53,852 nt of DNA. It comes from an uncultured Croceicoccus sp. (lineage in GTDB: Bacteria > Pseudomonadota > Alphaproteobacteria > Sphingomonadales > Sphingomonadaceae). Made by a program: the position numbers and the translations under genes. How positions within the stretch are numbered: position 1 is the stretch's first letter; each line of letters opens with the position of its first letter. The notes beneath the pieces were generated by a model. It was not told where the DNA came from. It ran no database searches and saw only the letters and a list, made by a program, of their open reading frames with translations. The stretch lies in assembly GCF_947496385.1 (NCBI RefSeq), contig NZ_CANMCP010000012.1, forward strand, positions 1 to 53,852, given 5' to 3'. Of this stretch, positions 17,114 through 25,547 are shown one piece after another.

Positions 17114-18217
17114 ATGACGCTGTTTGAAAGAGAACCTCGCCTCGTTCCCTATTTCGGTTATCGCAACACCCACGGGCTGAGGATCGAGGCGCGCGCCTTG
17201 CGCAATCGCGAACCGCGGTGGGACCATTCCGCCAAATGGCGCAAGATCCGTGCCCTGCTCGACCATTTCGCATCGCGGGAGGAGCCGCGCCTGCCGGTGA
17301 CGCTCCTGGTGCGTTCACCCGACGGCATCACCGCGCGGTATGAGGGCGTAACGAATGACGAGGGTTTCGTGGCCTTCGATATCGCGCTCGACAATTGGCC
17401 GATGCCGCCCACGACACGGTGGGAAACGGTGGAATTCCACTGGGCCACGCGCGAGGGGCCGCAACGGGCCGACGGCTTCGTGCTCGCGCCCGGCACCGAT
17501 ACCGACCGGGCGATCATATCCGACATCGACGACACCATCATCGAAACCGGCGTGACCGGTGGCCTGCGCTCGGTCCTGCGGAACTGGAACAGGCTTCTGG
17601 CGCAAATGCCGGATGAAAGGACCGCGGTGCCGGGTGTCGATACGTTCTATGGCGCGCTGGCGGGCGGGGGCGAGGGCGGCGCCCATGCGGGTGAGGCGGG
17701 CGCGGAATTGCGCGCGACGCGGCATCCGTTCTTCTACGTGTCGTCCAGCCCGTGGAACCTGTTTTCCTATCTCGTGACCTTCATGAAGACGCGCGGCCTC
17801 CCGGTCGGTCCGATCCATTTGCGCGACTGGGGCTTCAACCGCGCGACGCTCGGCTCGTCGAGCCACGGGACGCACAAGGTCGACGCCATCGACCGCATTC
17901 TCGCGTTCTATCCCGAAAAGCGGATCCTGATGATCGGTGATGATACGCAGGGCGACCTCGTCGCGTTCAGCCATGTGGCGGCGCATAATCCGGGCCGCGT
18001 CGCCGCGATCTTCATCCGCATGGCCGGCGACACCCATTCGCCCGAGGAGCAGGCGGCGAAGCAGCGCATCGCCGATGCGGGCGTGCCGCTATGGACCGGT
18101 TCCGCCTATGACGGGGGGCAGGCGTTTCTGGAGGAGATCGGCCTCGCCCACGACGGGGAGGCGGAGCGGATCGTGGAGGCCGCCGAGCGCAATGACAAGG
18201 AGAGCGCGGGCATCTGA
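17114..18217 (+). CDS. App1-like phosphatidate phosphatase domain protein
   Basis: 367 residues. The N-terminal beta-rich region (residues 1-125) precedes the HAD-type catalytic domain: SDIDDTIIETGVTGG (nucleophile D137, D139), then FFYVSSSPWNLFSYL, LRDWGF and MIGDDTQGDLVAFSHVA (acidic motif IV). This arrangement is the App1 catalytic domain (DUF2183), known from yeast App1, a Mg-dependent phosphatidate phosphatase that produces diacylglycerol. Bacterial members are not well characterised. No signal peptide is seen, so it should be cytoplasmic or membrane-associated. It directly follows the PAS-like gene. Confidence 0.85.
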   Translation: MTLFEREPRLVPYFGYRNTHGLRIEARALRNREPRWDHSAKWRKIRALLDHFASREEPRLPVTLLVRSPDGITARYEGVTNDEGFVAFDIALDNWPMPPTTRWETVEFHWATREGPQRADGFVLAPGTDTDRAIISDIDDTIIETGVTGGLRSVLRNWNRLLAQMPDERTAVPGVDTFYGALAGGGEGGAHAGEAGAELRATRHPFFYVSSSPWNLFSYLVTFMKTRGLPVGPIHLRDWGFNRATLGSSSHGTHKVDAIDRILAFYPEKRILMIGDDTQGDLVAFSHVAAHNPGRVAAIFIRMAGDTHSPEEQAAKQRIADAGVPLWTGSAYDGGQAFLEEIGLAHDGEAERIVEAAERNDKESAGI

Positions 18218-18318
18218 CGCGCCCGAAGATCGGCGCGGCGGGCCGGAGTTTCGGGAGGCAGAAGCGCGACACTTACGGATGCGGCCGGGATGACGACTGC
18301 GGCGAGGGCGGTGGGTGT

Positions 18319-18347
18319 CTTGTCCTCGTCGTGCGCTGGCCCTATCC
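18319..18347 (+). promoter_or_regulatory. Predicted sigma-70 promoter for the M48 protease gene
   Basis: TTGTCC (18319-18324), a 17-base spacer and TATCCT (18342-18347), placing the transcription start near 18354, ahead of the chosen start codon at 18413 and supporting that start over upstream ones. Confidence 0.5.
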
Positions 18348-18412
18348 TGCGGCTTCATTGCCCGTTCACACCGGCGGGCACACCACCGGCCTTCATGCGA
18401 GCCCGACCGATC

Positions 18413-19786
18413 ATGCCCGTTTCCGCCCTGCGGTCCCTTCTTGCGCGAACGCTCTGCATCCTTGCGCTGGTGCTGCTGTCGGTGCGTCCGGCGGCGGCGC
18501 AGTCGATCCTGCGCGATGCGGAGACAGAGGCGCTGCTCGACGAGATGGCCGCGCCGCTGATCCGCGCGGCGGGGCTGGAGCCGGGGAACGTCGATCTCGT
18601 GCTGATCAACGACGGGTCGGTCAATGCCTTCGTCGCGGGCGGGCAGGCGGTCTATATCCATTCGGGCCTCATCGCGGAGGCGGACAACGCGCTCGAGGTG
18701 CAGGGCGTAATCGCGCACGAGCTTGGCCATATCACCGGCGGGCACGTCATCGGTTTTGGCGACGGGGCGAAGGCGGCGGGCAATATCTCGATCCTGTCGC
18801 TGATCCTCGGCGTGGCGGCGGCGGCGGCGGGCGGCGGCGAGGCCGCGATGGGCGTCATCGCCGCAGGACAGCAGGCCGCCATGGGCAAGTTCCTCGCCTT
18901 TACCCGCGGTCAGGAATCGGCCGCCGATCTTGCCGGCGCGAAATATCTGGCCGGTGCGGACCTGTCCGGGCGTGGGAGCCTCGACTTCTTCCGCAAGTTG
19001 CAGAACCTGGAGCATCGCTCCGGCTATTATGCCGATTCCAGCGATACGTTTTATCGCACGCACCCCCTCTCGCGCGATCGTATCGAAACGCTGCGCACGG
19101 TTTATGAACGCGACGATGCGTGGGACAAACCCGCCGATCCCGACATCGAGCGCCGGTTTCAGCGGATGAAGGCGAAGCTTTACGGCTATCTCGCCCCGCC
19201 GGAACAGGTGCTCATCGCCTATCCCGAATATGTGGACACGGTGCCCGCACGCTATGCCCGCGCGTATAGCCGGCACCGGCAGGCCCTGTTCGACAAGTCC
19301 GTGGCCGAGGCCGATGCGTTGTTGGCAGATGCGCCGGACGATCCCTATTTCCTGGAACTGAAGGGGCAGATCCTGCTGGAGGCGGGGCAGGCGGAGGCTG
19401 CGCTCGACCCGCTGCGCCGGGCGGTCTCGCTCACGGGGAATCAGCCGCTCATCGCGACGCTGTTCGGTCATGCGCTGCTCGCCACCGAGGATGCCGCCCA
19501 CCATGCGGAGGCGGAGCGCGTCCTGCGCGCGGCGGTCGCGGTCGACAGGTTGAACCCGCAGGCATGGTATCAGCTGGGGCGGATCTATGCCGAACGCGGC
19601 GACCTGCCGCGCGCGCGGCTTGCCAGCGCGGAAACGAAGATGATGACCGGCGATCCCATGTCCGCGCTGCAGAATGCGCAGGCCGCCGAAGCCGCATTGC
19701 CGACCGGCACGCCGGACTGGCTCCGCGCACAGGATATTGCGTTGCAGGCGCGCGATGCGATTGAACGAAAGCGCAAACGCGACTAG
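18413..19786 (+). CDS. Periplasmic M48 metalloprotease with TPR domain (BepA-like)
   Basis: 457 residues: a signal peptide ending near AAAQ (residue 30), a gluzincin domain with HELGH at 102-106 (VIAHELGHITGGH) and the third ligand in QESAADLAG, and a C-terminal half built of TPR-like helices (ADDPYFLELKGQILLEAGQAEAA, NPQAWYQLGRIYAERGD). This is the BepA/YfgC architecture; E. coli BepA degrades or chaperones stalled outer-membrane LptD/BamA. The start at 18413 was chosen for its signal peptide and lies downstream of a predicted promoter; ATG 18395 is an alternative. It begins a same-strand run of envelope genes up to nadC. Confidence 0.88.
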   Translation: MPVSALRSLLARTLCILALVLLSVRPAAAQSILRDAETEALLDEMAAPLIRAAGLEPGNVDLVLINDGSVNAFVAGGQAVYIHSGLIAEADNALEVQGVIAHELGHITGGHVIGFGDGAKAAGNISILSLILGVAAAAAGGGEAAMGVIAAGQQAAMGKFLAFTRGQESAADLAGAKYLAGADLSGRGSLDFFRKLQNLEHRSGYYADSSDTFYRTHPLSRDRIETLRTVYERDDAWDKPADPDIERRFQRMKAKLYGYLAPPEQVLIAYPEYVDTVPARYARAYSRHRQALFDKSVAEADALLADAPDDPYFLELKGQILLEAGQAEAALDPLRRAVSLTGNQPLIATLFGHALLATEDAAHHAEAERVLRAAVAVDRLNPQAWYQLGRIYAERGDLPRARLASAETKMMTGDPMSALQNAQAAEAALPTGTPDWLRAQDIALQARDAIERKRKRD

Positions 19787-19797
19787 CCTTGCAATCC

Positions 19798-20592
19798 ATG
19801 AAGGCCGCAGATCGATCCCGCTCCCACCGCATTGCCCGGCGTCTCGTCGCGGCGTTCGCGGTCATCCTCGTCATCGCATTCGGTGCCGCCGTCCTCTACA
19901 AGACCGGCCCCGCCGAGGCGCAGTCCGACAGCGCGAGCGACATGGCCGCCGACGAATTCGACGAGGGCGAGCGCGCCGCGATCGAAGCGCTGGTCCGCAA
20001 TTACATCCTCGAACATCCCGAAATCCTGCCCGAGGCGATCGAACGCCTCCGCATGAAGCAGGCGGGCGAGGAAATCTCCCGCATCGGTGATACGCTCACG
20101 GAGCCGTTCCCCGGCGCGGTGCTCGGCAATCCGGACGGGAGCCGCACGCTCGTCACCTTTACCGATTATGCCTGTGGTTATTGCCGGCAATCGGTCGCGG
20201 ACGTGAAGGCGCTGATCGCAAAGGACGACGACCTGCGGGTCGTGGTGCGCGAATTGCCGATCCTTTCGCAGGCGAGCGAGGATGCCGCGCGGATGGCGCT
20301 CGCCGCTGCGAAGCAGGGCCGCTATGCCGCGTTCCACGACGCCATGTACGAAGGCGGCAGGCCGGATGCGCAGAGCATCGCTGCCGCCGCGGCGCGTGCC
20401 GGGCTGAACATGGCAAAGGCCCGAGCCGATGCCGATGGCGCCGACATCGCACGCGAGGTGGAAACCAATCGCCAGATCGCCGCCCAATTGCAGGTCGACG
20501 GGACGCCGGCCTGGGTTGCGGGCGATTCGCTTCTGCGCGGGGCAGTGGGGGCCGACGCGCTGCGCGAGGCGCTCTACCGGACCGCGGGGTGA
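19798..20592 (+). CDS. DsbA-family thiol:disulfide oxidoreductase
   Basis: 264 residues with a cationic N-terminus and a membrane/signal segment at about 15-34. A helical linker (EALVRNYILEHPEILPEAIERLR) typical of alphaproteobacterial Com1/DsbA-like proteins follows, then a thioredoxin-fold domain with active site C126-GY-C129 (FTDYACGYCRQS) and the cis-Pro loop VDGTPAW. It should oxidise or isomerise disulfides of exported proteins in the periplasm. It starts 11 bases after the M48 gene stop, suggesting one transcript. The neighbouring M48 protease of the BepA type is, in E. coli, linked to correct disulfide formation of LptD, so the pairing is functionally sensible. Confidence 0.88.
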   Translation: MKAADRSRSHRIARRLVAAFAVILVIAFGAAVLYKTGPAEAQSDSASDMAADEFDEGERAAIEALVRNYILEHPEILPEAIERLRMKQAGEEISRIGDTLTEPFPGAVLGNPDGSRTLVTFTDYACGYCRQSVADVKALIAKDDDLRVVVRELPILSQASEDAARMALAAAKQGRYAAFHDAMYEGGRPDAQSIAAAAARAGLNMAKARADADGADIAREVETNRQIAAQLQVDGTPAWVAGDSLLRGAVGADALREALYRTAG

Positions 20593-20613
20593 TAGACAGC
20601 TAATGGCAGGGTG

Positions 20614-21621
20614 ATGCGCTTTCGTTCGGCTCGTTCCCTGTTCGTCGCCGTCGCGCTCGCCGCCATGGCAGCGGCGCCGCCCTCCGCCGCGCGGGATGCC
20701 GCCGCCGCGAAGGGAGACGCCTATCGCAGCCTGCTCGACCTCGATGCAAGGCTCCTCACCGTGGGATGGCGGCTCGCGCGGGCCAATGCGCCGTTCTGCC
20801 GCCATCGCCGTCCGTCCGTGGGAATACAGCTGATCGATGCGCAAAGTTTTGGCGATGCCGACGCTGCGCGCGCCTCGCTTGGGCTGTCGGGCGATTTCGG
20901 CATTGGCGGGCTGGCCGAGGGCGGGCCGGGGGACCGGGCGGGCGCCGCCGGGATCCGCGAACTCGTCGCGATCGAGGCGCGGCCCGTCGTCGATCTCACT
21001 CAGAGCGAGCCCGGCGACTATCGCCGCACGCGCGACCTGCACGATCATGTCGACAAGCTGCTGTCGCGGTGCGGGCTGGTCCGGATCGACGGCCTCGATC
21101 CCGAGGGCACCTTGCGCCGGGTGACGGTCGCGGCGGAGCCGGTTTGCGCCGGCCGGTTCGAGATCCTGACCAACACCGGCGTCGCGCGCAGCGATGGGCG
21201 CCGCGTGCTGATCGGCGATGCGCTGGCCCGCAAATATGGCGATGCCGAATTTTTCCCGGCGATCGTGGCGCACGAATTCGCGCATGTGATCCTGCGCCAT
21301 CCGATCACCCTGAAGGGCAAGCGAACCATGGGGCGCGTCCGGCATAGCGAGCGCGAGGCCGATCGCCTGGCGATATGGCTGCTTGCCAATGCGGGTTACG
21401 ACCTGCAGATCGGCCCGCGGCTGATGCGGGAATATCTGCGGTCGCGGGACGTCGGTGTCCTCGACCTCACCCATGATGCATGGGACGAACGCATCGATGT
21501 CATGGAAGAGGAAATCGCGATCATCACCGATCTGCGCAGGAAAATCGGCGATGCGCGCGTCTGGTTCGACTGGTCCGGATGCTTCCCGATGAGCCGGGAC
21601 GAGGCGAAACCGCGACGATGA
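20614..21621 (+). CDS. Second exported M48-family metallopeptidase
   Basis: 335 residues with a signal peptide ending around PPSAARDA (residue 27). The catalytic zinc motif is HEFAH (220-224), with the third ligand in SEREADRLAIWLLANAGYD. The approximately 190-residue segment before it has two pairs of cysteines and no recognisable domain. There are no TPRs, unlike the first M48 gene in the cluster. An in-frame GTG at 20611 directly precedes the ATG at 20614; GGCAGG is just upstream. Its stop overlaps the histidine kinase start by ATGA, so protease and kinase are translationally coupled. Confidence 0.78.
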   Translation: MRFRSARSLFVAVALAAMAAAPPSAARDAAAAKGDAYRSLLDLDARLLTVGWRLARANAPFCRHRRPSVGIQLIDAQSFGDADAARASLGLSGDFGIGGLAEGGPGDRAGAAGIRELVAIEARPVVDLTQSEPGDYRRTRDLHDHVDKLLSRCGLVRIDGLDPEGTLRRVTVAAEPVCAGRFEILTNTGVARSDGRRVLIGDALARKYGDAEFFPAIVAHEFAHVILRHPITLKGKRTMGRVRHSEREADRLAIWLLANAGYDLQIGPRLMREYLRSRDVGVLDLTHDAWDERIDVMEEEIAIITDLRRKIGDARVWFDWSGCFPMSRDEAKPRR

Positions 21622-22883
21622 GCGTGCGCCGACCCACGGCGCCGGTGTCGCGCGGCGCATCGGCGCGCTATGGCGGGGTCATGAACCGGCATAGCCCCAT
21701 GACCATGCTGCCCTTTGCCCAGGCGCCGTTCTTTCAGGACAAGAACCAGGCGTTCTGGCGGCTGCAGGCGGCGGGCTGGGGCGGGGCGATGCTGCTGCGC
21801 GGGGTGACGAGCCTTGCCAATGAACGCCCGCTCTCCTTCCTCGTCATCGTGGTCATCGGGTCGATCACCGGCTTTTCGCTGAGCCTCATTCTCTCTGTCA
21901 TCTATCGCGTGCTGATGGGGCGGCGTGCCATCGTGACATGGGGCGCGACGGGGATCGTGCTGGGCTTCGCGGTCGGCCTCTATGCCTTCATCGACAGCTG
22001 GGTCATATCGCTCTACCGGCCCGCCGGGGAAACGCCGTTCGCACAATTGTTCCTCGGCGTCTTCTATCTCGACATGACGCTGCTGGGCGCGTGGTCAGCG
22101 CTGTATTATGCGATCAATTTCTATCTTCAGGTGGAGGAGCAGAACGACCGTCTGCTCCGCCTCGAAAATCAGGCGACGAGCGCGCAGCTGGCCATGCTGC
22201 GTTATCAGCTCAACCCCCATTTCCTGTTCAACACGCTCAATTCGATCTCGACGCTGGTGCTTCTGAAACAGACGGAGCCGGCCAATGCGATGCTCTCGCG
22301 GCTGTCGAGCTTTCTGCGCTATACGCTCGTCAACCCGCCGACCGGACGCGTGACCGTCGCGCAGGAGATCGAGACATTGAAGCTCTATCTCGACATCGAG
22401 CGGATGCGGTTCGAGGAGCGGCTGCGCACCCGGTTCGACATCGCAGGCGACGTGCGTGATGCGCTGATGCCCTCGCTGCTGCTTCAACCGCTGGTCGAAA
22501 ACGCGATCAAATATGCCGTTTCGCCGCAGGAAACCGGCGCGGAAATCACCGTGTCGGCCGAACGCATGGGCGCGATGCTGCGGATTACCGTCGCCGATAC
22601 GGGGCCCGGCCTGCCGCAGGACGTGGACCCGGAGGATGTCATCGGCGTCGCCCATGGCAACGAGGCGCAATCGACCGGTGTCGGCCTCGCCAATATCCGC
22701 CAGCGTCTGGTTCAGGCCTATGGAGAGGAGCAGCGTTTCGAAATCCGTTCCCGGCCGGAGGATGGCTTTGCCGTGGTGATCGACGTTCCGTATGACGCGG
22801 CGGAGCCATCGTCGCGTCCCGCCCCCTCCTCCTCCGCGCGCCCGGCACCCGCCCCATCGGCGCCGGAACGCAACGATGCGTGA
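21618..22883 (+). CDS. LytS-type sensor histidine kinase
   Basis: 421 residues. Four hydrophobic segments lie at about 55-170 (for example FLVIVVIGSITGFSLSLILS). A HisKA_7TM/LytS-type phosphoacceptor follows in LRYQLNPHFLFNTLNSI. The ATPase domain has LLLQPLVENAIKYA (N box), VADTGPGLP (G1) and GVGLANIRQRL (G2). A Pro/Ser/Ala-rich tail of about 30 residues follows. It lacks any obvious periplasmic ligand domain. The ATG at 21618 overlaps the protease stop; ATG 21681, close to the first conserved residues, is an alternative. The response regulator follows after 54 bases. Signal unknown. Confidence 0.88.
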   Translation: MSVRRPTAPVSRGASARYGGVMNRHSPMTMLPFAQAPFFQDKNQAFWRLQAAGWGGAMLLRGVTSLANERPLSFLVIVVIGSITGFSLSLILSVIYRVLMGRRAIVTWGATGIVLGFAVGLYAFIDSWVISLYRPAGETPFAQLFLGVFYLDMTLLGAWSALYYAINFYLQVEEQNDRLLRLENQATSAQLAMLRYQLNPHFLFNTLNSISTLVLLKQTEPANAMLSRLSSFLRYTLVNPPTGRVTVAQEIETLKLYLDIERMRFEERLRTRFDIAGDVRDALMPSLLLQPLVENAIKYAVSPQETGAEITVSAERMGAMLRITVADTGPGLPQDVDPEDVIGVAHGNEAQSTGVGLANIRQRLVQAYGEEQRFEIRSRPEDGFAVVIDVPYDAAEPSSRPAPSSSARPAPAPSAPERNDA

Positions 22884-22937
22884 AACCACATCGCCATGCG
22901 CCCGTTTGTTGGGCACATGTCTTTATCAGGAAATCCG

Positions 22938-23744
22938 ATGACAATTCGCACGATCCTCGTCGATGACGAAAAACTGGCCATCCAGGGCCTCCAACTCCGC
23001 CTGCAGCAGCATCCCGATATCGAGGTGATAGAAACCTGCGCCAACGGGCGCGAGGCGATCCGCGCGATCAAGACGGAAAAGCCCGACCTCGTGTTCCTCG
23101 ACATTCAGATGCCCGGTTTCGACGGGTTTTCGGTGGTGAAGGGGGTGATGGAAATCGAGCCGCCGCTGTTCATCTTCGTCACCGCGTTTTCCGAACATGC
23201 CGTCCGCGCGTTCGAGGCGAATGCCGTCGATTACCTGATGAAGCCGGTGGACGAGGACCGTCTCGCCGATGCGATCGAACGGGCGCGCACGCGCCTTTCG
23301 GAGAAGCGCGGGCTGGAAGAGGTCGAGAAGCTGAAGAATGTCCTCGCCGAGGTGGCGCCCGACGCGGTGGACCCGAACGAGGAGGACGACGCCGGCACCG
23401 CATCGTCCGGGGGGCGGTTCGAAAAAATGCTCAACGTGAAGGATCGCGGCCAGATTTTCCGCGTCGATGTCGGCACGATCGAACATATCGAGGCGGCGGG
23501 CGATTACATGTGCATCTATACCGGCGACAATTCGCTGATCCTGCGTGAAACGATGAAGGATCTGGAGCGCCGGCTCGACCCCCGCGATTTTCAGCGCGTG
23601 CACCGCTCCACCATCGTCAACCTGAACCAGGTAAGGCAGGTGAAGCCGCATACCAATGGCGAATGTTTCCTCGTGCTGGGGTCGGGGGCTGAGGTGAAGG
23701 TGTCGCGCAGCTATCGCGATGTCGTGGCAAGGTTCGTGCACTGA
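22938..23744 (+). CDS. LytTR-type response regulator
   Basis: 268 residues. The receiver domain begins TILVDDEKLAI, with the phospho-acceptor D55 in FLDIQMPG and the conserved Lys in MKPVDEDRL. A C-terminal LytTR DNA-binding domain begins around FEKMLNVKDRGQIFRV and includes IEAAGDYMCIYT and RVHRSTIVNLNQV. It is the cognate partner of the LytS kinase just upstream and should bind imperfect direct repeats at target promoters. An AGGA ribosome site precedes ATG 22938. The stop TGA overlaps the nadC start (TGATG). Confidence 0.92.
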   Translation: MTIRTILVDDEKLAIQGLQLRLQQHPDIEVIETCANGREAIRAIKTEKPDLVFLDIQMPGFDGFSVVKGVMEIEPPLFIFVTAFSEHAVRAFEANAVDYLMKPVDEDRLADAIERARTRLSEKRGLEEVEKLKNVLAEVAPDAVDPNEEDDAGTASSGGRFEKMLNVKDRGQIFRVDVGTIEHIEAAGDYMCIYTGDNSLILRETMKDLERRLDPRDFQRVHRSTIVNLNQVRQVKPHTNGECFLVLGSGAEVKVSRSYRDVVARFVH

Positions 23745-24595
23745 TGAAGATCCCGCATTTCGACCTCGACGCTTTCGTCCGCGACACGCTGGCCGAGGAT
23801 CTGGGCGAGGGAGTGCCCGGCGGCGGCCATGACGTGACGAGCGAGAGCGTCATTCCCGCAGACGCGCGGTTTGACGGCGTCATGGACAGCCGTGATCCGG
23901 TGACCGTCGCGGGTCTTCCCATCGCTGCTGCGTTCTTTCGCGCATTGGACCCTTCGTGCGAGATTGCGATGCTGGTCGCCGATGGCGATGCGGTTGCGCC
24001 CGGAACCGATCTGATGCGCGTGTCGGGCAATGCGCGCGCGTTGTTGACGGCGGAGCGCAGCGCGTTGAACACGGTGCAGCATTTGTCGGGGATTGCCACG
24101 ATGACCGCGCGCTATGTCGCCGCGATGGAGGGGCATGCGACGCTGCTCGACACGCGAAAGACCATTCCGGGCCTGCGCCATCTCGAAAAATACGCGACCC
24201 GTATGGGCGGCGCGCAGAACCACCGCATGGGTCTCTGGGATGCGGCGATGATCAAGGATAATCACGTGGCGGTCGCAGGCGGTGTCGGTCCCGCCGTCGC
24301 GCGCGCGAAGGCGGCGGGCGTGGTCAGCATCATCTGCGAAGTGGACCGCATCGACCAGATCGAACCGGCGATCGGCGCCGGGGCGACGCATCTGCTGCTC
24401 GACAATATGGGACCGGACCTGCTGCGCGAGGCGGTCGGCATCATCGCCGGGCGCGTACCCGCGGAGGCATCCGGGGGCGTCACGCTCGACACCATCGGCG
24501 CAATCGCTGCGAGCGGGGTCGATTACGTGTCGGTCGGACGATTGACGCAAAGCGCACCGGCAGCCGACATCGGGCTGGATTTCAAACCGGCGTAG
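23744..24595 (+). CDS. nadC: Nicotinate-nucleotide pyrophosphorylase (carboxylating)
   Basis: 283 residues, standard NadC length. Motifs: TAERSALNTVQHLSGIAT, LLDTRKTIPGLRHLEKYATRMGGAQNHRMGLWDAAMIKDNH (quinolinate and PRPP site) and the terminal SGGVTLDTI with GVDYVSVGRLTQSA. It converts quinolinate and PRPP to nicotinate mononucleotide in NAD synthesis. It is not with nadA or nadB; its start codon overlaps the response-regulator stop, so its expression is coupled to the two-component genes. It converges on tadA, 4 bases beyond its stop. Confidence 0.95.
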   Translation: MKIPHFDLDAFVRDTLAEDLGEGVPGGGHDVTSESVIPADARFDGVMDSRDPVTVAGLPIAAAFFRALDPSCEIAMLVADGDAVAPGTDLMRVSGNARALLTAERSALNTVQHLSGIATMTARYVAAMEGHATLLDTRKTIPGLRHLEKYATRMGGAQNHRMGLWDAAMIKDNHVAVAGGVGPAVARAKAAGVVSIICEVDRIDQIEPAIGAGATHLLLDNMGPDLLREAVGIIAGRVPAEASGGVTLDTIGAIAASGVDYVSVGRLTQSAPAADIGLDFKPA

Positions 24596-24599
24596 GCTG

Positions 24600-25094
24600 C
24601 TATTTCCGCCGTTCGGCAAAGAACGCGCGGAGCAGGGCGGCGGCCTCCGCCTCTCCGATCCCGGCGTAGACGTCGGGACGGTGGAGCCATTCCGCCCGGT
24701 CGAACAGGCGCGGACCATGCTCCACCGCGCCGCCCTTCTCGTCGGCGGCGCCGTAGTAGAGCCGCGCGATCCGCGCATGGGTAATGGCCCCGGCACACAT
24801 CGCGCACGGCTCCAGCGTGACATAGAGATCGCAATCCATCAGCCGGGATGTGCCCAGCACGTGCGCCGCACGGCGAATCGCGAGAATTTCCGCATGGGCC
24901 GTCGGATCGTGGTGGCCACGCGGTTCGTTATGCGCCGCGGCAACGATCGTCCCCTGCCGGACCACGACGGCGCCGACCGGAACCTCGCCGGCATCGGCGG
25001 CGATGCGCGCCTGTTCCAGGGCGGCGGCCATCGGCGCGGGCAGGGGCCAGCGCACGCGGTCGGGCACAGGGGGCGGAGGGGGCGGCGCGTTCAT
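24600..25094 (-). CDS. tadA: tRNA(adenine34) deaminase
   Basis: 164 residues. Zinc/catalytic residues are H67 and E69 in HAEILAI, and C97 and C100 in TLEPCAMCAGA, the cytidine-deaminase-fold signature. The following ARIARLYYGAADEKGGAVEHG is typical of TadA, which deaminates A34 to inosine in tRNA-Arg(ACG). A Pro-rich N-terminal stretch (residues 3-10) precedes the domain; a later ATG (residue 22) is a possible start. Convergent with nadC and divergent from rpmB. Confidence 0.92.
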   Translation of the reverse strand: MNAPPPPPPVPDRVRWPLPAPMAAALEQARIAADAGEVPVGAVVVRQGTIVAAAHNEPRGHHDPTAHAEILAIRRAAHVLGTSRLMDCDLYVTLEPCAMCAGAITHARIARLYYGAADEKGGAVEHGPRLFDRAEWLHRPDVYAGIGEAEAAALLRAFFAERRK

Positions 25095-25166
25095 CGGCGC
25101 AAGGCTTGCCCGAATCGCGGCGGCAGGGCAATAAACGCGGCATTGGTGCGACGCGGCGTGGTTTGC

Positions 25167-25195
25167 TTGACGATTCGGCAGGCTCTCGCTATGCG
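25167..25195 (+). promoter_or_regulatory. Predicted sigma-70 promoter for rpmB
   Basis: TTGACG (25167-25172), 17-base spacer, TATGCG (25190-25195). The transcription start would be near 25202, about 44 bases before the rpmB ATG. The -35 box is near consensus; the -10 is weaker. Confidence 0.5.
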
Positions 25196-25245
25196 CCGCG
25201 CTTTCCCGACGAATTATACCGTCCTTTATCAAGCGAGTTAAAACC

Positions 25246-25533
25246 ATGTCGCGCATCTGCGAACTGACCGGCAAGGGCCGACTGATCGGCAACAATGTGA
25301 GCCACGCCAACAACAAGACCAAGCGCGTGTTCCTTCCCAATCTTCAGCGTGTCACGCTGATGAGCGAGAAGCTGGACAAGAGCTTCAAGTTCCGTGTGTC
25401 GACGAACGGCCTGCGTTCGGTCGAGCACAATGGCGGGCTGGACAACTGGCTGCTGAAGACCTCGGACACCAAGCTCAGCCCCCGCGCGCTCAAGGTGAAG
25501 CGCGAGCTGACCAAGGCGAACGCCGCGGCCTGA
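25246..25533 (+). CDS. rpmB: 50S ribosomal protein L28
   Basis: 95 residues, with the L28 pattern: [37 protein letters not shown] and a basic C-terminus with [14 protein letters not shown]. This is the long alphaproteobacterial form. It lacks the CxxC zinc-ribbon pairs of some L28 variants. Monocistronic, with its own predicted promoter. Confidence 0.97.
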   Translation: MSRICELTGKGRLIGNNVSHANNKTKRVFLPNLQRVTLMSEKLDKSFKFRVSTNGLRSVEHNGGLDNWLLKTSDTKLSPRALKVKRELTKANAAA

Positions 25534-25547
25534 ACCGCCGCGGGCGC

